A DNA stretch of 64,000 nucleotides. Source: MVYY01 sp012517575. GTDB taxonomy: Bacteria; Bacteroidota; Bacteroidia; Bacteroidales; Paludibacteraceae. Positions 17,474 through 25,396 of the stretch are shown here, piece after piece; positions within the stretch are counted from its first letter, which is position 1; the number at the start of each line of letters is the position of its first letter. Under the pieces are notes generated by a model. The model searched no databases and was not told where the DNA came from. It saw nothing but the letters and a program-made list of their open reading frames with translations. A program made the position numbers and the translations under genes. The stretch lies in contig JAVLUG010000016.1 in the NCBI GenBank assembly GCA_031629035.1, positions 62,001 through 126,000 on the forward strand, given 5' to 3'.

Positions 17474-18423
17474 AATGAAATACTTTGTTTAAATTTTTCC
17501 TTTGCAATTTGTTCTATATTTTCTTTTGAGGTAAACGCACTAGTTCCTCCTGAAGCTGTTGTGTTAATCGCACCTATTAAATTCCCAAATCTCTGGCATT
17601 CAGTCAAAGACTGTCCTTTTATAAATTGGTAAATAAATCCAGAATTAAAACTATCTCCTGCTCCAATAGCATCCACAACATTTTCATTGAGAAAAGCTTC
17701 TTGATAATGTTGAGTACCATCTTTTTGTACCAATATCGAACCATTTTTTCCACACTTTATGATACATACATTAATAAATGGTAGGATTTTTTCTATGGCA
17801 GTATTAAGATCTGAAGAGCCAGTCAATGATTGTAGTTCTTTTTCATTTGGCATGAAGACAGATACATAGGGTAAAATTGTTTTATAATCTAAATCCCATT
17901 TTTCGGATGGATCCCATTGTGTGTCTAATGAGGTTCTAACTCCATTTTCAGAAGCAAACTTTAAAATTTTCAGTAAATCTTTTTTTAATCCTGACTGCAT
18001 AAAAATTGATGATATATGAATGTGTTTTGTTTTTTGAAAAATTTTCTTATCGATATCATCAAAAGTCATGAAGTCCATTGCACCTTGAAAGGTTATATTG
18101 GCTCTATCCTCTCCATAGTTAAGTACAATAGTAGCTCCAGTAGGATATTTATCGCTCTGTATCAAGAAATTAGTATATACAGATTTTTCAGCGAGACTAT
18201 TTTTTATCAATTTACCAAAAACATCATTTCCTATCATTCCGACAAAAGCTGTTTTAACTCCCAATGCAGCAATATTTGCAGCAAAAATAGCTGTAGAACT
18301 CCCTAAAGTCAGAGTCATATCTTTAGCAAATTTTTCTTTCCCAACTTGTGGAAATCCATCTATTTTATTTAGAATTATATCTGTATTCAATTCTCCAATA
18401 GCAACAACATCGAACTTTTTCAT
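17470..18423 (-). CDS. PfkB-family sugar kinase, likely tagatose-6-phosphate kinase
   Basis: A 317-aa ribokinase-fold kinase. The N-terminal FDVVAIGELNTDII and the GSSTAIFAANIAALG segment form the sugar site. The C-terminal PfkB signature DAIGAGDSFNSGF (about 255-267) carries the catalytic aspartate. MPNEKE and KCGKNGS match the nucleotide-binding core. It overlaps the genes on both sides by four bases, aldolase downstream and GatZ upstream, so it is tightly coupled. Tagatose 6-phosphate is the expected substrate in this operon. Fructose, 2-keto-3-deoxygluconate or another sugar cannot be ruled out from motifs alone. Confidence 0.85.
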   Translation of the reverse strand: MKKFDVVAIGELNTDIILNKIDGFPQVGKEKFAKDMTLTLGSSTAIFAANIAALGVKTAFVGMIGNDVFGKLIKNSLAEKSVYTNFLIQSDKYPTGATIVLNYGEDRANITFQGAMDFMTFDDIDKKIFQKTKHIHISSIFMQSGLKKDLLKILKFASENGVRTSLDTQWDPSEKWDLDYKTILPYVSVFMPNEKELQSLTGSSDLNTAIEKILPFINVCIIKCGKNGSILVQKDGTQHYQEAFLNENVVDAIGAGDSFNSGFIYQFIKGQSLTECQRFGNLIGAINTTASGGTSAFTSKENIEQIAKEKFKQSISL

Positions 18424-19649
18424 TTCAAATAATCGTTTAAATTGACAATATTAAAAGCATAAAAATATTTATCCATTGTATGCTCAATTTTCTCTAAAAC
18501 TACTGCTTCGGCATCAATACCATTCCTTTTCAAATTATCATATAATTTAAGACGAGCTACAGAAGCTTCTGGATGTTGCCAAATATATCTGCAACCTGTT
18601 TTAATTAACCACTCTTTCCTTTCATAAGTAAGCTGATCGAAAGATTTATCTTTTTCATCAGGTTGGAGCCATTTTATCCAGCGTTTTGAATCATAAACTA
18701 GTTTCCATAAAGTTTTTTTCATATTTGACAGCTGAGCAATTTTCTCTAATTCATCTAATTCCTGTTCTTTATTTTCCAATTCAATGAGTGCGTCATATTC
18801 ATCAATTGTAAATTCTGGTCCCACATTGGCGGCTCCCATTCCTGATGTTGGATAATCTTGAGGATTATCAACCCCATCTGTATAATGTCCTTTTATGTAA
18901 CTTCCAAATTGTTTAACTTTTTGGCTTAAATCTTTTGCAGTTTTAGTATCAAAAACGGTAGTATGTAAGTCAGTTCCAACTTTACCAACTATAAAACATG
19001 GCCAGACGTCAGCCAAGTTGACTGCCTCAAGTCCTTTCTTAAGTTCATTAATAAAAATATCAAAAACTTTTTCATCAGCAAGACCTCCGTGTACTTCCTC
19101 TGTACCAACTTCATAAGAAATTGTTGGATAGTTATGTTTCCTTCGAAAAGTTTCTGCGTGCATAATTAATTCGATGGTTCGTTCAACAACAGTTTTAATG
19201 TTAATGGTTTCATCTTTTGGGAGAAATATATCTACTGTGGGATCTACATGAATCATATCAAATCCGGCTGCTATTGCACTTTCAAAGGACTTTTTAACAG
19301 CACTCATCGCTTTTTCTAAGTCCCATTTTTCTATTGCCTGAATATCTTTTAGCCAAGGTCCGCCATGATCGATAGCAGCAATATAAGGTCCTTTGTAATT
19401 TATGGTCTCAGATTCAATTTTTAATAATTTAATAAATTCTTGGTGATTCAGTCCAGTATAACCTCCATCAGTGTCTACCTGATTAAGCGTTGCTGCAAAT
19501 AGAATTGGGGAATTGTTCCTTTTAGCTGCTCTAAATGCAGCTTTAATCACCGAAATCGAATTGGGACAAACAGCTAATAATGTTCGTTTAATTTTTGTTT
19601 GAGATTCAAGATCAGCTATCTGTTGCAATATGTTTTCTAATTTAGCCAT
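18420..19649 (-). CDS. gatZ: GatZ/KbaZ-type tagatose-bisphosphate aldolase accessory subunit
   Basis: A 409-aa protein of the GatZ/KbaZ family, a TIM-barrel protein that stabilises and activates the class II aldolase subunit. Recognisable blocks include FAATLNQVDTDGGYTG, IAAIDHGGPW, HVDPTVDI, YEVGTEEVHGG, FIVGKVGTDLHT and KGHYTDGVDNPQDYPTSG (each within the first 285 residues). The length is close to the enterobacterial protein. It stands six bases after agaS and overlaps the PfkB gene. Its presence makes a tagatose rather than fructose pathway likely. It carries no zinc site of its own. Confidence 0.9.
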   Translation of the reverse strand: MAKLENILQQIADLESQTKIKRTLLAVCPNSISVIKAAFRAAKRNNSPILFAATLNQVDTDGGYTGLNHQEFIKLLKIESETINYKGPYIAAIDHGGPWLKDIQAIEKWDLEKAMSAVKKSFESAIAAGFDMIHVDPTVDIFLPKDETINIKTVVERTIELIMHAETFRRKHNYPTISYEVGTEEVHGGLADEKVFDIFINELKKGLEAVNLADVWPCFIVGKVGTDLHTTVFDTKTAKDLSQKVKQFGSYIKGHYTDGVDNPQDYPTSGMGAANVGPEFTIDEYDALIELENKEQELDELEKIAQLSNMKKTLWKLVYDSKRWIKWLQPDEKDKSFDQLTYERKEWLIKTGCRYIWQHPEASVARLKLYDNLKRNGIDAEAVVLEKIEHTMDKYFYAFNIVNLNDYLK

Positions 19650-19655
19650 TGTAGT

Positions 19656-20804
19656 TTAGTATTTATTGAAATTGTTGTATATGGTTACTCCTTCGACTAC
19701 TCTTGAAATATTCCCTGATAAAGAAGGATTATCAGGATTTAAACCGAAAAACAACGATTTATAGTAGCCTAATAGCTGACCAACTAACACATAAGCCACA
19801 CAACCATATTCTTTAACTTGAGAATATGTATTACCAGTAAATATTTCTGTATCAAAATGGATTTTTTCAATTTTAACTGGGTTTTGTCCACATACTGCAA
19901 TTTGTGCTGTTACTTTATTATTTTTATTTATCTGTTTTACTAAATCTTTTTCATATTGCAATACATATTCATCATCCGAAAATAAATAAACTAAAAGTGT
20001 TTTATTATTAATCACTGCTTTAGGCCCATGTCTAAATCCTAAGAAAGAATCATATTTACAGATAATTTTTCCATCAGTCATCTCTTGTAACTTTAAATGA
20101 CATTCTTGAGCTATCCCTTTTAATTCTCCAGAACCTAAAAATACAGCTCGTTCAAATTTTTTTTCAACAATGTTTTGAATTTCCTTTTCGTAAGAATTAA
20201 GCATTTTTACTGCGTTTAAACTTAAAGTTTCAATAGCTGAAAATTCATTTTCAATTGTTTCAATATTCAAGATAAGAAGCATAGTTAGTAACATAGTAGA
20301 AAAGCTGCTTGTCATTGCTAACCCTTTGTCATCTGTTTCTGGTGGTAATATTAATAATAAGGTATTATCAAGATTTGCATTTTTGGCCAACTCTCCATTT
20401 TGATTACAAGTAATGATAATGTGAGAAATTTTTTTACATAAAGAATTAGCAATATTGACAACACCCATGCTCTCGGGACTATTTCCTGACCTTGCAAAAG
20501 AAACAAGAACTATTTCCTTTTCTTTTTGAAAAAAAATATGAGGGTGAGTAATAAGATCACTTGAAGGAATCACCTTAAAATTAAAAAAATTCTTTTGTGG
20601 TAAAATCATTGAGAGAACATTCCCGATAAAAGCAGAAGTGCCTGCTCCAGTAAAAATGATTTCGGTATCTTTCGAAAGTAATCGTTTCGAAACAAAAGAA
20701 TAAATTTTTTGTTTATTCTGCAAAATTAATTGATATTCTTTTATCCACATATTTGGCTGTTGGTGAATCTCTTTGTAAGTTGCGATATCCTTATTTAATC
20801 TCAT
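19656..20804 (-). CDS. agaS: AgaS-type galactosamine-6-phosphate deaminase/isomerase (SIS domain)
   Basis: AgaS converts galactosamine 6-phosphate to tagatose 6-phosphate and ammonia. The 382-aa protein has two SIS domains, with FTGAGTSAFIG and SFARSGNSPES in the first and FLGSGELKGIAQE and FLGFRHGPKAVI in the second. It ends with NPDNPSLSGNISRVVEGVTIY, of which NPDNPSLSGN and RVVEGVTI are characteristic of AgaS rather than GlmS or other SIS proteins. It is the first gene of the 14-gene operon and is transcribed divergently from the DeoR regulator. This gene is the strongest single argument that the operon degrades galactosamine derivatives. Confidence 0.92.
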   Translation of the reverse strand: MRLNKDIATYKEIHQQPNMWIKEYQLILQNKQKIYSFVSKRLLSKDTEIIFTGAGTSAFIGNVLSMILPQKNFFNFKVIPSSDLITHPHIFFQKEKEIVLVSFARSGNSPESMGVVNIANSLCKKISHIIITCNQNGELAKNANLDNTLLLILPPETDDKGLAMTSSFSTMLLTMLLILNIETIENEFSAIETLSLNAVKMLNSYEKEIQNIVEKKFERAVFLGSGELKGIAQECHLKLQEMTDGKIICKYDSFLGFRHGPKAVINNKTLLVYLFSDDEYVLQYEKDLVKQINKNNKVTAQIAVCGQNPVKIEKIHFDTEIFTGNTYSQVKEYGCVAYVLVGQLLGYYKSLFFGLNPDNPSLSGNISRVVEGVTIYNNFNKY

Positions 20805-20835
20805 TGTTGTTTTATTTTAAATATTTATTTGAAAA

Positions 20836-20843
20836 CAAAAATA
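20836..20843 (-). promoter_or_regulatory. Candidate -7 element of the utilisation operon promoter
   Basis: On the minus strand this reads TATTTTTG, a match to the Bacteroidota TAnnTTTG -7 consensus, 32 bases before the agaS start codon. No TTTG -33 element is found at the usual spacing, which would fit a promoter that needs an activator or is tightly controlled. Confidence 0.5.
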
Positions 20844-20873
20844 GATTCAAAAGAATTTTCTGAAAATTATTTT

Positions 20874-20893
20874 ATTATGTTGTACAACATAAT
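20874..20893. promoter_or_regulatory. Candidate operator: 20-bp perfect palindrome in the agaS/deoR divergent region
   Basis: The core is ATGTTGTACAACAT at 20877-20890, extended by ATT and AAT to 20 perfectly palindromic bases. The half-site ATGTTGT recurs at 20934-20940. It lies about 30 bases upstream of the agaS -7 element. A DeoR-family dimer or tetramer is the natural candidate ligand. Confidence 0.6.
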
Positions 20894-20959
20894 TTTGTTA
20901 TACTATTCGTAACGTGCGCATTATCAATAAAATATGTTGTTTTTAATTTAAAAAAAACG

Positions 20960-21013
20960 TTTCGAAATGTTTCACAAATAAATAATTGGATGAAATTTTT
21001 TTATTTCGAAATG
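20960..21013 (+). promoter_or_regulatory. Pair of direct repeats TTTCGAAATG upstream of the deoR promoter
   Basis: The 10-mer TTTCGAAATG occurs at 20960-20969 and 21004-21013, 44 bases apart start to start, so on about the same face of the helix. Each contains the 8-bp palindrome TTTCGAAA. The second copy ends seven bases before the -7 element at 21020, a position suited to autorepression. Confidence 0.5.
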
Positions 21014-21019
21014 AATAAT

Positions 21020-21027
21020 TACTTTTG
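21020..21027 (+). promoter_or_regulatory. -7 element of the deoR-type regulator gene
   Basis: TACTTTTG matches TAnnTTTG. It is 56 bases before the start codon of the regulator gene. The -33 region lacks a clear TTTG. Confidence 0.55.
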
Positions 21028-21039
21028 TATTAAGAAAAG

Positions 21040-21067
21040 GATGTAAAATCCCTGATGTAAAATCCCT
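21040..21067 (+). repeat. 14-bp tandem duplication in the regulator leader
   Basis: GATGTAAAATCCCT is present twice back to back (21040-21053, 21054-21067), between the predicted transcription start and the start codon at 21083. Confidence 0.9.
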
Positions 21068-21082
21068 GTCAATATTTTAATT

Positions 21083-21868
21083 ATGAAAATACCATATTCA
21101 GCTAAAGAAAGAAGGGCAGAAATACTTCATTCATTAAAAAATTCTCCTAAACTTACTGTTAAGGAACTCGGGGAAAAGTATGAAGTTTCGGAAGTTACGA
21201 TTCGAAAGGATTTAAATGAATTAAAAAAGAGAAATTTAATAACTCGTACTCGTGGAGGCGCGGTTCGCCAACCTGAATTAAATATTGGCAATGATATAGC
21301 TATTCAACAAAAACAGTTGTATAATTATAAGGAGAAAAGAGCTATTGGGATGCTTGCGGCTTCGCTTGTTAAAGAAAATGAAACAATAATATTAGATTCC
21401 GGAACTACCACACTTGAAATTGCTAAAAATCTTCAGATATTCCAAAAACTGACTATTATAACCAATGCTATCAACATTGCAGTTGAACTTTCTAAATATA
21501 ATCGTTTTACGGTTATTTTACTCGGTGGACATTTGAGAGAGTCATCTTTATCTACAGTTGGTCCTTTAACAGAATCAGCTTTGAAAAATTTCTATTGCGA
21601 TAAATTATTTCTTGGCATAGACAGTTTTAGTTTGGAAAAAGGAGTATCTACTCCTAATATAGAAGAAGCAAACATAAATCAAACCATGATGTCTATGGCA
21701 AAAGAAACCATTGCAGTATTTGATTCATCGAAATTTAATAAAAGAAGCTTTGCATATATTGCTCCTATCAATAGAATTCACTCAATCGTAACCGATGAAG
21801 GAATACCAAGAGACATAAAAGCTCAATTAAAGAGAATGAATATTCAACTTTATATAGCGAAAATTTAA
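21083..21868 (+). CDS. DeoR-family transcriptional regulator of the utilisation locus
   Basis: A 261-aa regulator with an N-terminal DeoR helix-turn-helix (about 8-62, containing VSEVTIRKDLNELKKRNLI and TRGGA) and a C-terminal sugar-phosphate-sensing domain (about 80-235, with DSGTTTLEIAKNL and LLGGHLRESS). DeoR proteins of this type respond to phosphorylated sugars, and AgaR of enterobacteria controls the equivalent pathway. It is divergent from agaS with 278 bases between them, carrying a palindrome and direct repeats that are plausible operators. The ligand is likely to be galactosamine 6-phosphate or tagatose phosphate, by inference. Whether it represses or activates cannot be told. Confidence 0.92.
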   Translation: MKIPYSAKERRAEILHSLKNSPKLTVKELGEKYEVSEVTIRKDLNELKKRNLITRTRGGAVRQPELNIGNDIAIQQKQLYNYKEKRAIGMLAASLVKENETIILDSGTTTLEIAKNLQIFQKLTIITNAINIAVELSKYNRFTVILLGGHLRESSLSTVGPLTESALKNFYCDKLFLGIDSFSLEKGVSTPNIEEANINQTMMSMAKETIAVFDSSKFNKRSFAYIAPINRIHSIVTDEGIPRDIKAQLKRMNIQLYIAKI

Positions 21869-21914
21869 TCAATGAGACCACTTGAATAAGTCTTCTTTGA
21901 TTGAAGATTAGGGG

Positions 21915-21936
21915 AAAAACTGAAAATCAGCTTTTT
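21915..21936 (+). terminator. Candidate terminator after the DeoR-type gene
   Basis: AAAAACTGA at 21915-21923 pairs with TCAG and TTTTT at 21927-21936 with one bulged C and a 3-base loop. It could serve the regulator gene and, in reverse, the lipoprotein gene that converges on it. Confidence 0.42.
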
Positions 21937-21990
21937 ATAAGATTAATTTTCTGCGTTTTAGACTTTTTAAAGTAGATTCATCAATTTTTT

Positions 21991-22647
21991 TCAAAAACTT
22001 ATTGAACTGGTATTTTTAGCTTTTCTTTTATTAGATAAATTTCCTTGAAGATATTTAACAGAATTTTTTTCGTTTCTCTGCAGAGATTCGTCGAAATGCG
22101 GCAGCGTTCCGGAAAAATTTCCTTTTAATTTCAAGGAATCTTGCAGAACGAAATCACAATTCAGTGAAAAATTTTCACCCTCACGGTTGACCGTCATCTT
22201 TCCGCCAACAATCAGTTTTTGTGCGGATTTCAATGGATTAGGTTCATAATAATTAATAACAGCTCCTAACGTATAGATCTGATCGTCAATGGTATCATTT
22301 ATTCCGGGAGCAATGGTAAAAAGTTCACCACTCTTATCAACCCTGTAAATTCCTTCGGGAAGAAGTGTATCGGAAGGTGATACAAAAATATCTTCCAGAA
22401 AAAGATATTGACCATAACCCGAAAGTTCATTTTGATCATTTATCTTCAACGAATCTGTGAACAAATTTACTGTCAAAACATTGTTCGCATTCAGATAATC
22501 TGCATAATAATCACCGTAAAAAACGACGAAGCCCCATGTATAAGTCGGATTCAACTCGTACTGATAAGGTTGGTTGGAGACACTGTCTTTGCAGGAAGTA
22601 AAAGCCAAAATTGTTGTTACAATTGCCAAAAAAATCAACTTTTTCAT
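21991..22647 (-). CDS. Lipoprotein of unknown function, 218 aa
   Basis: A type II signal peptide with lipobox cysteine C19 (AFTSC) is followed by a beta-strand-rich body with alternating hydrophobic residues, such as GEFTIAPG-like turns, LIVGGKMTV and FVLQDSLKLKGNFSGTL. The pattern resembles lipocalin-like or beta-barrel lipoproteins of Bacteroidota. No named domain is recognised. The C-terminal 30 residues are basic and asparagine/serine-rich and look disordered. It lies 88 bases downstream of the FtsX-like permease gene on the same strand and may be co-transcribed. It converges with the DeoR-type regulator. Confidence 0.78.
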   Translation of the reverse strand: MKKLIFLAIVTTILAFTSCKDSVSNQPYQYELNPTYTWGFVVFYGDYYADYLNANNVLTVNLFTDSLKINDQNELSGYGQYLFLEDIFVSPSDTLLPEGIYRVDKSGELFTIAPGINDTIDDQIYTLGAVINYYEPNPLKSAQKLIVGGKMTVNREGENFSLNCDFVLQDSLKLKGNFSGTLPHFDESLQRNEKNSVKYLQGNLSNKRKAKNTSSISF

Positions 22648-22735
22648 GAATTTTTTATGGTTGTTTTAATTAATAAAAATCTATGGAACAAATGGTTTTA
22701 TAAAAAATATTTCTTCATTATATTTTTCGACCAAC

Positions 22736-24025
22736 TCATAATTCCACATTCTCAGGTGAAGGCGAATCATGAATTTCGATATAACGAACCGGATAATATG
22801 CAGCCAGAAAACCCATTAACAATACTGTCAGCAGTACCAGCAAAACATCCCAGAAATTAACTAAAACCGGATAGACATCTACTACATATCCTGTTCCGAG
22901 CTTTAAAATTCCGAAATGTTGCTGCACTAAGCAAAGAAACAATCCCATAAAAATACCCAGAACAGCACCAACAAATGAAATCAGCCATCCTTCAAAAAGG
23001 AAAATTCTTCTAATCAGTTGCTGTTCAGCGCCCAGATTTCGCAAGGTTTGAATGTCCTGTTTCTTGTCGATAATCAACATGGATAACGAACTGATAATGT
23101 TAAAACTGGCTATCAGCAAAATAAAACATAAAATGAGATAAGTAATCCATTTTTCGATTTTCAAAATTTTAAAAAAATCTTCCTGTTGTTCGTATCTGTT
23201 TTTCACTTCAAAATTACTTCCCAGTGTATTTTTTATTTTCTTTTGTGCTTCAGATACTTTTATGTTTTCAGCCAGTTTCAATTCAATCGCAGAAACAGTA
23301 TTCGGTTGATATTCAAATAAATCACGGGCAAGATCAATAGAAACCAATACATAATGATCATCATACTGCAACTGTTTAACAGAAAAAATTCCTGATACAA
23401 ATGTACCAATTTGATTAAAACTGTTTTCGGGGCGGAGTAAATTAATGTGGGAAGTACGTTTCGGGGCATAAATGAACAATGGATCGATAAAATTGGCGCC
23501 CAATCCCAAAATACTTGCTACGCCGACACCGGGAACGGCTCTTTGAAAAGCGCCATCGTAAAGCAAAAACTTTCCATCGAACATGATACTGTCTATTTTC
23601 GTCATTTTTTGAAAATCACTGCTGACGCCTTTTATAGTTGCGGGCATTTGTTTATCTCGAAATCGCAATAGTGCGTTTTCTTCAATGACTTCAGTAAAAA
23701 AGGCAACATCATTCATTTTTTTCACTTTGTTCCATTCGGGAGTATCTATATCGAAAGTTTTACCTTGAGAAACGGAAATTCTCAAATCGGGATCGAAAGC
23801 TGAAAACATGCCTTGAATCAGAGAATCGAAACCATTGAAAACCGATAAAACACATACAAGCGCCATCGTTCCTATGCCTACACCCAAAGCAGCAATTCCG
23901 GATATTACATTGATAGCATTGTGCGATTTTCGTGAAAACAAATATCGTCGAGCCACCCATAAAGCAAAACGTAATCCACCTGCTGTATTGTTGGCTTTGA
24001 CTTTATTTTGATTCGCTGTTTCCAT
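22736..24025 (-). CDS. FtsX/LolC-like ABC transporter permease
   Basis: A 429-aa inner-membrane protein of the MacB/FtsX permease type, with one membrane helix near residues 38-60, a large periplasmic domain (about 60-285) and three C-terminal helices (about 290-420). The opening FALWVARRYLFSRKSHNAIN is typical of LolC/LolE-like proteins that release lipoproteins from the inner membrane. SLSMLIIDKKQDIQTLRNLGA is the conserved cytoplasmic coupling segment. No ATP-binding partner is encoded beside it, which is usual in Bacteroidota. It follows rbfA on the same strand after 48 bases. Confidence 0.9.
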   Translation of the reverse strand: METANQNKVKANNTAGGLRFALWVARRYLFSRKSHNAINVISGIAALGVGIGTMALVCVLSVFNGFDSLIQGMFSAFDPDLRISVSQGKTFDIDTPEWNKVKKMNDVAFFTEVIEENALLRFRDKQMPATIKGVSSDFQKMTKIDSIMFDGKFLLYDGAFQRAVPGVGVASILGLGANFIDPLFIYAPKRTSHINLLRPENSFNQIGTFVSGIFSVKQLQYDDHYVLVSIDLARDLFEYQPNTVSAIELKLAENIKVSEAQKKIKNTLGSNFEVKNRYEQQEDFFKILKIEKWITYLILCFILLIASFNIISSLSMLIIDKKQDIQTLRNLGAEQQLIRRIFLFEGWLISFVGAVLGIFMGLFLCLVQQHFGILKLGTGYVVDVYPVLVNFWDVLLVLLTVLLMGFLAAYYPVRYIEIHDSPSPENVEL

Positions 24026-24073
24026 TGCTTCCTTAGGGAAAAACTGTTTTCATAATCCTGTTTTCAATACTCT

Positions 24074-24451
24074 CTAATCGTTTTCTGGCGAACTGTCTTT
24101 TTTATCGGAAGGGGAGTCGTTTCTCAGGAGTTGATCAATATGATCGATATAATCAAGCGAATCGTCTAAATAGAAAAACAGTTCAGGAATAATTCGCAGT
24201 TGGTGTTTCACTCTTTTTCCCAGATCGAAACGAATATTTTTCACATCGTTATTAATTTTTTCAAGAACTTCAGCCGATTGTTTACCGGGAAAGATGCTTA
24301 AATGAATTCGCGCTATACTTAGATCGGTGCTAATGCGGACATTGGTTACACTAATAATGATACCGTGGATTTCGCGCGCATACAGTAGAAAAATTTCTCC
24401 CAGTTCTTTTTGAAGAAGTCGCTCCACTTTTTGTTGTCTTGTATTTTCCAT
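24074..24451 (-). CDS. rbfA: Ribosome-binding factor A
   Basis: RbfA binds the 30S subunit and helps mature the 5' end of 16S rRNA, particularly in the cold. The protein has the single KH-like domain with QQKVERLLQKELGEIF at the start, VTNVRISTDLSIARIHLS in the middle and RIIPELFFYLDDSLDYIDHIDQLL near the end. I take the second ATG (24451), because a GAGGAG sequence lies 7-12 bases before it. An upstream in-frame ATG at 24466 would add five residues. The C-terminal 15 residues are acidic and disordered. The gene precedes the FtsX-like permease. Confidence 0.93.
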   Translation of the reverse strand: MENTRQQKVERLLQKELGEIFLLYAREIHGIIISVTNVRISTDLSIARIHLSIFPGKQSAEVLEKINNDVKNIRFDLGKRVKHQLRIIPELFFYLDDSLDYIDHIDQLLRNDSPSDKKDSSPEND

Positions 24452-24561
24452 AATATTTCTCCTCATTCAATTGCAAATAAGAGTTTTAATTCTTGTTTTT
24501 GCCTTTTTAATTTTTATTGTTTAAATATTTGCCTCTTTTTTTTGCCTTTTCATTTTTGAAC

Positions 24562-25396
24562 CTATTCTGTCAACAATTCCATCAGTATTTTTGCATCCAG
24601 ATTTATTTTTGAAAAAGCAAACCACTTTTTACCCAAATCTTTCAATGAAGCTCCAATATGATAGATGTTGTCGTCGATCATCAAAAACCGGTCATGCGAT
24701 TTAGAAAATTCTTTCACTTCGACAGGAGCATATTGAGCATTGAATTTTTCCAAATCAAGTTTAAATTGTGCTGAAATTTTATTGGTAAAAATTTGACATT
24801 TAACATTTTCCTTTCTTTTCGAGAGCAAAGTCAAAACGCTTTCATCCAGATAATTGTCAATCAAAACGATTGATTTAGTAGCCGATTTCACCAAATCAGC
24901 AACAAACTTGTAGGCGTCAAAAATCTGACCATCGTAAAAAATTCCCTGCACCGGTGGAAGAGCTGTTTTAACAAAAAAATCAATTTTATCCTCTGTTGCT
25001 GAAACGCGTCTTTCCAAATTTTCAATCCGTCGGTTAACTGCATATCCTTTCAACAAATAATCCTTCAACACGTTGTTTGCCCAGATACGAAATTGAGTAC
25101 CCCCGTCGGGATTTTACCCGATAACCTACTGAAATAATAACATCAAGATTATAATATTCTACCAGATATATTTTCCCATCCGAAGCAGTTGTTGCATTTT
25201 TTGCAACAACTGAATTTTTATTTAACTCTTCTTCCTTAAAAATATTGCTTATGTGCCTTGAAATAACCGATTTATCTCTTTCAAACAAATCGCTCATCTG
25301 ATTCAGTGTCAGCCATACCGTTTCATTTTCCAGCAACACTTCGAGCTGAACAGCATTATCCGACTGATAAAGAATTATTTCGTTGTTGGCATTCAT
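24562..25396 (-). pseudogene. RhuM-family protein fused to a PLD-like domain, broken by a +1 frameshift
   Basis: The N-terminal frame (25396 downwards) encodes a RhuM-type DNA-binding-like domain through VEYYNLDVIISVGYRVKSRRG. The family continues TQFRIWAN-x-VLK-x-YLLKGYAVN, which is found in the next frame and leads on to the stop at 24562. Dropping one base from the five-C run at 25100-25104 (G on the coding strand) restores the consensus exactly. The C-terminal part has a PLD-like segment with KSHDRFLMIDD and YHIGASLKDLG. The ATG at 25396 is the likely start, with TTG at 25402 in frame. RhuM proteins are linked to virulence islands, with no clear biochemical role. The break could be a real mutation, phase variation or a sequencing error. 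Confidence 0.85.

Noticed and set aside
22408..22860. 150-codon plus-strand frame
   Set aside because: Antisense to the lipoprotein and to the end of the FtsX-like gene; the translation is not protein-like.
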